Origin: JAHEEL01 sp942491345
GTDB lineage: Bacteria; Actinomycetota; Acidimicrobiia; Spongiisociales; UBA5794
Assembly (NCBI GenBank): GCA_942491345.1
Contig: CALOAN010000012.1
Coordinates: 1 to 64,000, forward strand
Reading direction: 5' to 3'
DNA length: 64,000 nt
How positions within the stretch are numbered: position 1 is the stretch's first letter; every line of letters starts with the position of its first letter. Both the position numbers and the translations under genes were made by a program. Of the stretch, positions 17,215 to 25,230 are shown piece by piece. The notes beneath the pieces were generated by a model. The model was not told the origin of the DNA, ran no database searches, and saw only the letters and a program-made list of their open reading frames with translations.

Positions 17215-19589
17215 CGGCGGGCTCCCGCTCCGAAGCGCTGTCGGCGTTCGCGCTCCGACAGCAACGGCCCGATCGGCAGCTTGGGTCGCGGGCCACCGGG
17301 GGACTTGCTCCAGTGTTCGACGAGCCAGCCGCGCTTGCGGGCGATCGCGGCGAGGCGCGTCTCGGGGTTGACGGCGACGGGGAAGCCGACCGCTTCGAAC
17401 AGCGGCAGATCCGACGACGAGTCGGCGTACGCGACGCACTCGTCGAGATCGAACCCTTCGGCATCGCAGTAGTCGCTCAGGATCTGCGCCCGCGCCTCAC
17501 CGGTCGGTGGGACCGTGATCATCTCACCGGAGTAGGTGTTGTCGGGCCGGATCGACATCTCGGCCGCGACGATCTCGTCGAACAGCGGCCGCAGCCCCTC
17601 GACGTTGAAGCTGAGCGCTCCGGTGATCAGGATCGTGCGGTGCCCGAGCGCCCGGTGTTGGCGGACCCGCCGCATGCCCTCGGGGAAGGACTTGGTCATG
17701 ATCACCTGGGCGAACATCTCGCGGGCGTCGCGTTCGATCTGCTCGACTGGCGCATCCTCGTAGCGGCGGTAGAAGTGGCGCAGGAAGTCGGTGCGGTCCG
17801 CGCGGTCGAGCTTGAGCAGGCCGGGGCCTTCGGCCAGCGTGCGCAGCGCGTAGCGGATGCGCTCGGGGGTGTCGAGGCGGCGCGTGGCCAGCCACGAGTA
17901 GCTCTCGACGACGTTCGACGCGATCAGCGTGTTCTCGAGGTCGAACGCGACCACCTGGCGCTTGGGATCGAGCACCTGCCTGCGCATGCGGGCCATGCGG
18001 TCGGTCGATGCGGCGGGGCCCGGCGTGGTCTTGACCCGGGCATGTTGGACGATCGAAGGGAGATGGACCTGGGTGATGTAGGTCGGCCAATCGACCGAGC
18101 GCGGGTCGAAGTTGAACTCGGCGCGGTCCGCGTCGTCGAGCTCGCCCCAGGTGAGCATCAGGTTGTCGACCTGGTAGATCGCCTCGCACTCCGTGTACAG
18201 CCCGTACAGCTCGACGTAGGTGAGTGCACGATCGACCTCGACGCGCTTGGTCTCGATCTGGGCCGACCACTCCGCCTGACGGCCGCGCAGCGGCAGGTTC
18301 TGGAGCACCTTCTCACCGGCGGTGAGCACCTTCTTGGCTCGTCCGAGCTGGGCCTGGACCCGGCCACGGGCCGGGAACTTGAACTCCGGCACCACGATCG
18401 GTTGGCCCTTCGCGTCGTACACCGGATGCTCGAGGAACCAGCCGCTGACGTTGTCGACGAGCATCCGGTACTTGAGCGGGTTGATGCCGCCCGAGGCGAC
18501 CTGCGTGATCGCCGGTGCACGTTCGGGTCCGAGCGCGGCGACCGCAATGATCGACGCGACGACGATGTCGACCGGAATGACGTCGACGGTGCCCTCCGGC
18601 ACGCCGGGGAATTCGTCGAGCAGTCCACGGGCATAGGAGATCAGGACGGGTTCGGCCATGCGGAACCCGCGGATCCAGCCGGGCTTCGGTTCGGCGAGTG
18701 CCGACTCGATGATCGATGGGCGCACGATCGACACCGGGACGTCGCCCTTGACGTCGGTGAGCGCCTGTTCGCCGAGCGCCTTGGTGAAGGCGTAGGCGTC
18801 GGGCCATCCCACGCTGGCGGCGCGGGCACGTCCCGCTTCGACGAGCTGGTCCTTCACCCACCGCTCGCGCAGCGACTCGGTCTTCGACGCGAGGGCCGGC
18901 GCACCGGCGGCGCCGAGTTCGTCACGGGCCTCGGCACGAAACCGCTCGAGCTGCTCCCGGCTGCGGCTCGCCGCGTCGGCGTCGGAGCGCAGTCGCCGGC
19001 TGGCCGCGACCTCGCTGCGCCAGTCGATGCCGACGTCGAACGGGCCGTCGCTCACGAGTTGCTCGGGTGCGTTGCCGCGACGGTTGCCGGCGACGTAGCA
19101 GGTCGACACGGCGACGAGGTGCGGGGTGATGCCGATCTCGTTGCACAGGTTGGCGATGCGGCTCGGGCCGAGCAGGTTGATCTCCACGGCGGAGTCCAAC
19201 GGTGAGTCGAACGACACGGCGGCGGCCGAGTGGATCACGGTGTCGCACGAGGCGAAGATCGCCCGGTCGGCGTCGTTCAGCCCGAGCCCGTCTCGCGTGA
19301 CGTCGCCGGCGATCGTGGTGACGCGGGACGTGACCGTTGCGAAGTCGTCACCGCGTTCCGTGCACGTCGCTCGCAGCCGGTCGAAGGCGTCGTTCTTGAA
19401 GATCTCTCGCTCGGTGCGTTTCGCGGCCGGGGTGCGCTGGCCGTCGCGCACCAGCAGCACGAGTTCGCAGCCGGGCACCGATCGCAGGAGACGCTCGACC
19501 AGCGCCGTGCCCACGAAACCCGTGGCGCCGGTGATGGCGATCCGTTTCCCCGCGAGCTCCTCGGCGATCACGGTTGACAGTTCTAGCAC
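17211..19589 (-). CDS. fatty acyl-CoA reductase-like SDR fused to a HAD-IB phosphatase domain
   Basis: This 792-residue two-domain protein has residues 1 to about 480 as an extended SDR of the male-sterility/FAR type, with GATGFVGTALVERLL for NADPH and the YAFTK catalytic pair. Residues about 545-792 are a HAD-IB domain with motif I FDLENTL (D549; the usual second Asp is Glu551), motif II in LITGALS and a late YADSSSDLPL. Such fusions make aldehydes or alcohols from acyl thioesters and may remove a phosphate. The start is GTG 19589, only 4 bp from the palindrome at 19594-19611. It leads an operon coupled to the dehydrogenase and LarA-like genes. Confidence 0.82.
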   Translation of the reverse strand: MLELSTVIAEELAGKRIAITGATGFVGTALVERLLRSVPGCELVLLVRDGQRTPAAKRTEREIFKNDAFDRLRATCTERGDDFATVTSRVTTIAGDVTRDGLGLNDADRAIFASCDTVIHSAAAVSFDSPLDSAVEINLLGPSRIANLCNEIGITPHLVAVSTCYVAGNRRGNAPEQLVSDGPFDVGIDWRSEVAASRRLRSDADAASRSREQLERFRAEARDELGAAGAPALASKTESLRERWVKDQLVEAGRARAASVGWPDAYAFTKALGEQALTDVKGDVPVSIVRPSIIESALAEPKPGWIRGFRMAEPVLISYARGLLDEFPGVPEGTVDVIPVDIVVASIIAVAALGPERAPAITQVASGGINPLKYRMLVDNVSGWFLEHPVYDAKGQPIVVPEFKFPARGRVQAQLGRAKKVLTAGEKVLQNLPLRGRQAEWSAQIETKRVEVDRALTYVELYGLYTECEAIYQVDNLMLTWGELDDADRAEFNFDPRSVDWPTYITQVHLPSIVQHARVKTTPGPAASTDRMARMRRQVLDPKRQVVAFDLENTLIASNVVESYSWLATRRLDTPERIRYALRTLAEGPGLLKLDRADRTDFLRHFYRRYEDAPVEQIERDAREMFAQVIMTKSFPEGMRRVRQHRALGHRTILITGALSFNVEGLRPLFDEIVAAEMSIRPDNTYSGEMITVPPTGEARAQILSDYCDAEGFDLDECVAYADSSSDLPLFEAVGFPVAVNPETRLAAIARKRGWLVEHWSKSPGGPRPKLPIGPLLSERERRQRFGAGARR

Positions 19590-19593
19590 GATC

Positions 19594-19611
19594 CTCTACC
19601 AATTGGTAGAG
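19594..19611. promoter_or_regulatory. 18-bp perfect palindrome, likely TetR operator
   Basis: CTCTACCAATTGGTAGAG is perfectly self-complementary. It sits in the 41-bp gap between the divergent GTG starts of the FAR operon (19589) and the TetR gene (19631). In this position, a dimeric TetR protein bound here would block both promoters. The gap leaves almost no room for a 5' leader on either side. Confidence 0.75.
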
Positions 19612-19630
19612 ACATGACGGGACGCTGGAT

Positions 19631-20215
19631 GTGACGACGCGGGACCGGATCCTCGAGACGGCGCTCGACCTGTTCGGCATGCGTGGCGTCGACGCGGTGT
19701 CGCTCGACGAGATCGCCCGCACGGTCGGCGTGCGCAAGCAGACGGTGCTGTACTGGTTCGAGTCGAAGGACGTGCTCGTCGACGACGTGCTCGCAGTGGC
19801 CGCGACCGAGCTGGTCGTGGTGATCGACGCGGCTCTCCGGGCGGCGCCGGACGACCCGCTCGATCGAATCGACGCGGTCGTCCGCGCGGTGTTCCGCCCG
19901 GCGGTCCGGCGCCCCGCACTGCTCGGGTTGATCCGCGAGGTCAGCCGATTGGAGTCAGATCAGGCTGCCCGACTGCGCGAACGCCTGCAGTCGCTCGTCG
20001 ATCGCGCCGTCGGGTATCTCGGCACCGAGATGGATGCGGGGCGCCTGCGACGCGGTGACCCGGGACTCGTCGCTGCGCTCGGCTATGCGACGCTGACGGG
20101 TATCGCCACCGAACCCGAGGCACTCCGAGCGGTCGGTTGGCAGCCCGATGCCGTCGGCCTCCGCCGCCTCCGCGACGAGTTGCGTGCCTTCCTCCGCGCC
20201 GCCCTGACGCCGTGA
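19631..20215 (+). CDS. TetR/AcrR family transcriptional regulator
   Basis: This 194-residue protein has a TetR helix-turn-helix at about 5-50 (RILETALDLFGMRGVDAVSLDEIARTVGVRKQ spans it, then YWFESKDVLVDDV). The C-terminal helical ligand domain is poorly conserved, as usual. GTG 19631 starts the homology directly. The palindrome 20 bp upstream and the divergent FAR operon make it the probable local repressor. The ligand may be an acyl-CoA or alcohol, by context only. Confidence 0.85.
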   Translation: MTTRDRILETALDLFGMRGVDAVSLDEIARTVGVRKQTVLYWFESKDVLVDDVLAVAATELVVVIDAALRAAPDDPLDRIDAVVRAVFRPAVRRPALLGLIREVSRLESDQAARLRERLQSLVDRAVGYLGTEMDAGRLRRGDPGLVAALGYATLTGIATEPEALRAVGWQPDAVGLRRLRDELRAFLRAALTP

Positions 20216-20232
20216 CGCCCGACCCCTGAACG

Positions 20233-21330
20233 TCAGCGTTTGGTGTTGCGGCGTCGGCGAGTGTGACGTTCGAGCGCGAGGTCGACCAGGCGGTCGATCA
20301 GCTCGCTGTAGCTCACGCCGGAATGGATCCACAGCTTCGGGTACATCGAGATCGGGGTGAAGCCGGGCATCGTGTTGACCTCGTTGCAGAGGAACCCGCG
20401 GCCGTAGCCGTTGTCGTCCATCTCGTAGAAGAAGTCGACCCGGGCGAGCCCGTCGCAACGCAGCGCCCGGAACGTCTCGATCGCCAGTCGACGGACCTCG
20501 TCGGCGGCGGCGTCGGGGAGCGGCGCGGGGATCAGCAGCTGGGCGCCGTCGGTGACGTACTTGTCCTCGTAGCTGTAGAACTCCTCGCCGGGCACGATCT
20601 CGCCGGGCACCGAGGGCTCCGGGTCGGTCGTGCCCAACACCGCCACCTCGATCTCCCGGCCGACGATCGCCTCCTCGACGACGATCATCTCGTCGTAGCT
20701 GAGCGCGTGATCGATCGCGTCGCAGAGCGCGTCGAGGGTGGTCGCCTTGGAGACGCCGACCGACGAGCCCATGTTGGCCGGCTTGACGAACACCGGCAGG
20801 CCGAGTTCGGCGGCCAGCTCGGCCGGCAGGCCGGGGGTCATCTCGTGTTCGGCGAAGGCGCGGTAGCGCGCCTGGGGAATCCCCGCTGCGGTCAGCACCT
20901 GCTTGGCCATCGCCTTGTCCATCGACACCGCCGAGCCGAGCACGCCGCTGCCGACGTACGGCACGTTGGCGAGGTCGAGCATCCCCTGCACCGTGCCGTC
21001 CTCGCCGAGCGGACCGTGCAGCAGCGGGAGTACGACGGTGATCTCGTCGCCGTCGGCGGCGGCGGCGAGCATCGGGGTGGGTGACACGTCGGTGCCCGCA
21101 GGGTCGAGGCGCCCGGGGATCGCGTGCGGCCCCTCGATCAGCGCCTCGACGGCCTCGTGGGCGAGCGCCCACTGTCCTTCGGTGGAGATGCCGACCGGCG
21201 TGATGCGGTAGCGGTGGCGGTCGGCGGCACGGAGGACGTGGGCGGCAGTGGTGCACGACACGTCGTGTTCGGCCGATTCCCCACCGAACAGCACCACGAG
21301 GTGAATGCGATCATGCGGCTCGTCGACCAT
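20233..21330 (-). CDS. ddl: D-alanine--D-alanine ligase
   Basis: This 365-residue ATP-grasp enzyme makes the D-Ala-D-Ala dipeptide for peptidoglycan. Seen are VLFGGESAEHDVS at the N-terminus, LPLLHGPLGEDGTVQG, KPANMGSSVGVSKA, EEFYSYEDKY, and NEVNTMPGFTPISMYPKLW for metal and substrate binding. ATG 21330 is the start, giving MVDEPHDRIHLVVLFGG. An arginine-rich open frame continues upstream but is a shadow of murF and the MFS gene. It diverges from murF with only 24 bp between start codons, which pairs two successive wall-precursor steps. Confidence 0.93.
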   Translation of the reverse strand: MVDEPHDRIHLVVLFGGESAEHDVSCTTAAHVLRAADRHRYRITPVGISTEGQWALAHEAVEALIEGPHAIPGRLDPAGTDVSPTPMLAAAADGDEITVVLPLLHGPLGEDGTVQGMLDLANVPYVGSGVLGSAVSMDKAMAKQVLTAAGIPQARYRAFAEHEMTPGLPAELAAELGLPVFVKPANMGSSVGVSKATTLDALCDAIDHALSYDEMIVVEEAIVGREIEVAVLGTTDPEPSVPGEIVPGEEFYSYEDKYVTDGAQLLIPAPLPDAAADEVRRLAIETFRALRCDGLARVDFFYEMDDNGYGRGFLCNEVNTMPGFTPISMYPKLWIHSGVSYSELIDRLVDLALERHTRRRRNTKR

Positions 21331-21354
21331 CGGCCCACGGTACCGTCGGCGTCC

Positions 21355-22668
21355 GTGAGGATTCGTGCATCCGAAGCGGCCAACGGGATCGGCGGGCGCC
21401 TGATCGGCCCCGACGTGGAGTTCGACGGAGCATCGTTCGACTCGCGTACCACCCGGCCCGGCCAGCTCTTCGTCCCGCTCGTCGCCGTGCGCAACGGGCA
21501 CGAGTTCATCGGTGTGGCCCGCGAGGCCGGAGCGTCGGTGCACCTGACGAGCGAACCCGATCCGTTCCGGCGCTCGGGAACGGCCATCGAGGTCGCCGAC
21601 ACCGGGCACGCTCTCCTCGCACTCGCGGGGTGGGCGCGCCAGCGGCTCGACGCGACCGTGGTGGGCGTCACCGGCAGCGTCGGCAAGACGACGACCAAGG
21701 ACATGATCGCGGTCGCCTGCGCGGCGGGGCGCCGCACGACCGCCAACGAACGCAGCTTCAACAACGATCAGGGTCTCCCGGTCACGATCCTGAACGCTCC
21801 CGACGACACCGAGGTGCTCGTGCTCGAGATGGGCATGCGGGGTTTCGGCCACATCACCCGGCTGTGCGAGATCGCGCGTCCCGACGTCGGGGTCGTGACG
21901 GTCGTCGGTCATGCTCACACCGACCTCGTCGGGGGCCTCGACGGCGTGGCGAGGGCGAAGGGAGAGCTCGTGGAGGCCCTCCCGGCGTCCGGCACGGCGA
22001 TCCTCAACGCCGACGACGAACGAGTCGCGTCGATGGTGGAGCGAACCGGTGCCTCGGTCGTCACGTTCGGCTGGGCGGGCGACGTGCGGCCCGCCGACAT
22101 CGAGCTCGACGAGCGAGCGCGGGCTCGCTTCGTGGTGCACTCGCCGTGGGGGCGTGCCGAGGTCGTGCTGCCCGTCCCTGGAATGCACATGGTGTCCAAC
22201 GCGCTCGCGGCGCTGGCGGTCGCCGGCGCGGTCGGCGTCGACCTCGACGCTGCGGCGTCCGCGTTGGCCGAGGTGTCGGTGTCGGGCATGCGGATGGAGG
22301 TGCTGGTCGCGTCGAGTGGGGCGACGATCGTCAACGACGCGTACAACGCGAACCCCACGTCGATGGCGGCCGCACTCGATGCGCTGGCGGCGATCCACGC
22401 CGAACGGCGCATCGCCGTGCTCGGGCTGATGGCCGAGATCGAGGACCCCGAGACGGCTCACCGAGCGATCGCAGCGCACGCCGACGAGCTCGGCATCGAC
22501 CTGGTCCCGGTGGGAACGGATCTCTACGGCATCGAACCGGTCGGTGACGTACGGAGTGCGGTGGCACCGCTCGGGCCTCGTGACGCCGTGCTCGTCAAGG
22601 CGAGTCGGTCCGCCGGCCTCGAACGCGTCGTGGTCGAGCTGCAGCACGGGAGCGAGCCGGCGGACTAG
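21355..22668 (+). CDS. murF: UDP-N-acetylmuramoyl-tripeptide--D-Ala-D-Ala ligase
   Basis: This 437-residue Mur ligase adds the D-Ala-D-Ala made by Ddl to the UDP-MurNAc tripeptide. The N-domain reads FDSRTTRPGQLFVPL; the P-loop is VTGSVGKTTTKD at about 105-116; ERSFNNDQGLPVTIL and EMGMRGFGHI are family markers; the C-domain has NDAYNANPTSM. GTG 21355 is the start nearest the homology. Its stop TAG shares a CTAG (22665-22668) with the convergent MFS gene's TAG. Confidence 0.93.
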   Translation: MRIRASEAANGIGGRLIGPDVEFDGASFDSRTTRPGQLFVPLVAVRNGHEFIGVAREAGASVHLTSEPDPFRRSGTAIEVADTGHALLALAGWARQRLDATVVGVTGSVGKTTTKDMIAVACAAGRRTTANERSFNNDQGLPVTILNAPDDTEVLVLEMGMRGFGHITRLCEIARPDVGVVTVVGHAHTDLVGGLDGVARAKGELVEALPASGTAILNADDERVASMVERTGASVVTFGWAGDVRPADIELDERARARFVVHSPWGRAEVVLPVPGMHMVSNALAALAVAGAVGVDLDAAASALAEVSVSGMRMEVLVASSGATIVNDAYNANPTSMAAALDALAAIHAERRIAVLGLMAEIEDPETAHRAIAAHADELGIDLVPVGTDLYGIEPVGDVRSAVAPLGPRDAVLVKASRSAGLERVVVELQHGSEPAD

Positions 22669-23978
22669 AGCAAGCGGGTGGCGTTGGTCGGCGTGGTCGG
22701 CTCGCCGCCGTCCTCCTCTGGGAGGAAGGCATCGGCAGGCAGGCGTCGCAGGTCGACCCACCACGCGAGGAAGAACGCGAAGGCCGCACCGAATCCGAGC
22801 ACCGCTCGCGCCCCGATCCACTCGATCACGACGCCGAACAGCAGGTTGCCGATCGGCACGGTGCCGCCGAACACCATGAACCACAGTGGCATCACCGTTG
22901 CCCGCTCGGTGTTCTTCATGTTGAGCTGCAGCGTGGTGGTGATCGCCGTCGCCGTCATGAAGTAGAAGAACCCGAGCACGAACCCGACCGGGAACGCGAG
23001 CTCGGGACCGCGGAGCTGTGAGAAGACCCCCAGTGCGATGCCGAAGCCGACGAAGCCGCGGACGATCAGCACCTTGCGGTCGACGCGCGACAGGAACGTG
23101 CCGACCGAGATCGCCCCGAAGAACGCGCCGGCGCCCCAGATCGCGTAGAGCCAGCGGTACGTGGCGCTCGCCGGGGAGATGTCGAGGTTGAGGCGCACCA
23201 CCGACGGGAACAGGCCGATGTAGACGAGGCTGAACAGCGAGAACAGGAACATGCCGAGCAGCAGGCGGCTGAGCACCTGGCGGTGCCGGGCGATCGTGAC
23301 GCCGGTGAGGAGGCTGCGCCAGCCCTTGGCGGTGTTGCCGCTGCGGACGTCGGGCATCCTCACGATCAGCAGCGCAGCGATGAAGAACAGGTAGGTCGCG
23401 GCGTTGACGAGGAAGATGCTCGACACGCTCATGCCGGCCACGGCGAGGATCGCCGCGAGGACGGGGCCGATGACGCGGGTGCCGTTGATCATCGCGGAGT
23501 TGAGGCTGATCGCTCCAGGCAGGTCCTGGCGGTGCACCAGCAGCGGCATCGACGACTGGAACGCCGGCGCGTTCAGTGCGTTGGCGACACCGATCCCGAG
23601 CTGTGCGATGAAGATCGTCCACAACGCGGTCTCCGCGGCGACGAAGTAGGCGATCGCGATCGTGAGCACGACCGAGGCGCTCTGCATCGTCAGCTGCAAC
23701 TTCTGCTTCGAGACGCGGTCGGCGAGCACGCCGCCGGGAATCGAGAGCACGAGGAGCGGGCCGAGCTGCATGAACACCATCAGGCCGACCAGCGCGGGGC
23801 GACCGGTTCGGTCGTCGATGTAGGCCGGCAACGTGAAGTTCTGCATCCACGTGCCGATGTTCGACAGCGCCAGCCCGATGAAGATGATCCGGAATCCCCG
23901 GTACGAGAGTGCGGCCCGGGCGGTGCCGGGTGTTCGGCCGTGGGTCGGCGGAGCGTCGATCTCGCTGGGAGCGGTCAT
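22665..23978 (-). CDS. MFS transporter, MFS_3/EntS-like exporter
   Basis: This 437-residue protein has about 12 hydrophobic helices. The opening YRGFRIIFIGLALSNIGTWMQNF and PGGVLADRVSKQKL (motif A) are typical of the MFS_3 group, which exports siderophores or drugs. FQSSMPLLVHRQDLPGAISLNS is another group marker. ATG 23978 (MTAPSEIDAPP) is preferred; the frame is open upstream through two tandem TGACCGAACGA copies and a palindrome, which look like control sequence rather than protein. Confidence 0.83.
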   Translation of the reverse strand: MTAPSEIDAPPTHGRTPGTARAALSYRGFRIIFIGLALSNIGTWMQNFTLPAYIDDRTGRPALVGLMVFMQLGPLLVLSIPGGVLADRVSKQKLQLTMQSASVVLTIAIAYFVAAETALWTIFIAQLGIGVANALNAPAFQSSMPLLVHRQDLPGAISLNSAMINGTRVIGPVLAAILAVAGMSVSSIFLVNAATYLFFIAALLIVRMPDVRSGNTAKGWRSLLTGVTIARHRQVLSRLLLGMFLFSLFSLVYIGLFPSVVRLNLDISPASATYRWLYAIWGAGAFFGAISVGTFLSRVDRKVLIVRGFVGFGIALGVFSQLRGPELAFPVGFVLGFFYFMTATAITTTLQLNMKNTERATVMPLWFMVFGGTVPIGNLLFGVVIEWIGARAVLGFGAAFAFFLAWWVDLRRLPADAFLPEEDGGEPTTPTNATRLL

Positions 23979-24046
23979 CGTTCGGTCAATCGTTCGGTCA
24001 TGGTGCGGTGATGGGCGCCGGTCGTGACTTGACCCGCGGGTCAAGT
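23979..24046. promoter_or_regulatory. operator-like palindrome and tandem repeat upstream of the MFS gene
   Basis: ACTTGACCCGCGGGTCAAGT at 24027-24046 is a perfect 20-bp palindrome. Between it and the start codon, on the minus strand, TGACCGAACGA occurs twice with a 12-bp period. The site lies 49 bp upstream of ATG 23978 and 31 bp after the epoxide hydrolase stop. With no loop and no T-run it suits a dimeric regulator better than a terminator. No regulator gene adjoins it. Confidence 0.55.
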
Positions 24047-24077
24047 TACCGCACGGCGGCCGATGCCGGCTCGCTGA

Positions 24078-25220
24078 TCAGCGGAACTGTCGGAAGCAGG
24101 TGCGGATGTCGTCGACGTAGAGGTCGGGCACCTCGAAGGCGGCGAAGTGTCCGCCCTTCGGTTGTTCCTGCCAGTGGCGGATGTCGGTGAACGCTCGCTC
24201 GACCCAGCGTCGCACCGGCGGGACGATCTCCTTCGGGTAGACGGCGAAACCCGACGGGATCGTGACCGTCTTCGGTCGAGGACCCTTGCCGAAGCTCTCC
24301 CAGTAGATCCGCGCCGACGAGGCGCCCGTGCCGTTGATCCAGTAGAGCATCACGTTGTCGAGCAGTTCGTCTCGGGTGAGGACGTTCTCGGGGTGCCCGT
24401 CGCAGTCGGTCCAGGCCCAGAACTTCTCGAGGATCCAGGCCGCTTGCGCCGCCGGCGAGTCGACCAGTCCGTAGCCGACCGATTGCGGTCGGGTCGACTG
24501 CTGTCTGGAGTACCCCGAGTCCCAGTCGGCGTAGTACTTCAGGCCATCGAGCGCCCGCTGCTCCTCGTATGTCGGCTCGCCGTCGGGCACCGGACGGGCG
24601 CCCATTGCCAGCGTGACGTGGACCGCCGCGCAGTGCTCGACGTCGTCACCGCCGATCGCGGTGGTGACCGCAGAACCCCAGTCGCCGCCCTGCGCGACGT
24701 AGCGGTCGTAGCCGAGGCCGGCCATCAGACGGGCGAAGAGCTCGCCGATCCGCTGAACGGTCCAACCGGTCGCCAGCGGCTTGCCGGAGAACCCGAAGCC
24801 GGGGAGCGATGGGGCAACGACGTGGAAGGCGTCGGCCGCGTCGCCGCCATGTTGCGTCGGATCCGTCAAGGGCTCGATGACCTTGTGGAACTCGACGATC
24901 GAACCGGGCCACCCGTGCGTGATCAACAACGGCATCGCGTCGGTGTGCGGTGAGCGGACGTGTACGAAGTGCAGCCCGGGATCGTCCAAGCCGCCGACCG
25001 GGACCGTGAACTGGTCGAAGCGGTTGAGCAGGGCCTCACGCGCTCGCCAGTCGTACCGGTCGGCCCAGTACTCGCACACGTCCTGCACGTAGCCGAGCGG
25101 CGTCCCCTGCGACCAGTCGTCGACCAGTTCCCGTTCCGGCCAGCGGGTGTGGTGCAGCCGTGTCCGCAGATCGTCGAGCACACCGTCGGGAACGTCGATG
25201 GTGAACGGGGCGATGTTCAT
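24078..25220 (-). CDS. epoxide hydrolase with EHN N-terminal domain
   Basis: This 380-residue protein has an EHN domain at about 1-110 (IDVPDGVLDDLRTRLHHTRWPE, LGYVQDVCEYWADRYDWR) joined to an alpha/beta hydrolase fold. The nucleophile is D180 in QGGDWGS, with HGWPGSIVEF as the oxyanion HGxP motif and a late KGGHFAAFE for the catalytic His. Members hydrolyse epoxides, juvenile-hormone-like or xenobiotic. ATG 25220 opens the EHN domain. The DUF3048 gene ends 10 bp upstream on the same strand. Confidence 0.88.
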   Translation of the reverse strand: MNIAPFTIDVPDGVLDDLRTRLHHTRWPERELVDDWSQGTPLGYVQDVCEYWADRYDWRAREALLNRFDQFTVPVGGLDDPGLHFVHVRSPHTDAMPLLITHGWPGSIVEFHKVIEPLTDPTQHGGDAADAFHVVAPSLPGFGFSGKPLATGWTVQRIGELFARLMAGLGYDRYVAQGGDWGSAVTTAIGGDDVEHCAAVHVTLAMGARPVPDGEPTYEEQRALDGLKYYADWDSGYSRQQSTRPQSVGYGLVDSPAAQAAWILEKFWAWTDCDGHPENVLTRDELLDNVMLYWINGTGASSARIYWESFGKGPRPKTVTIPSGFAVYPKEIVPPVRRWVERAFTDIRHWQEQPKGGHFAAFEVPDLYVDDIRTCFRQFR

Positions 25221-25230
25221 GCGTGCGACC

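Noticed and set aside
20233..23850. A 1,205-codon open frame on the minus strand running through ddl, murF and the MFS gene
   Set aside because: Only the last 365 codons match a protein (Ddl). The rest is arginine-rich and lies antisense or out of frame to well-supported genes, as is usual in GC-rich DNA.
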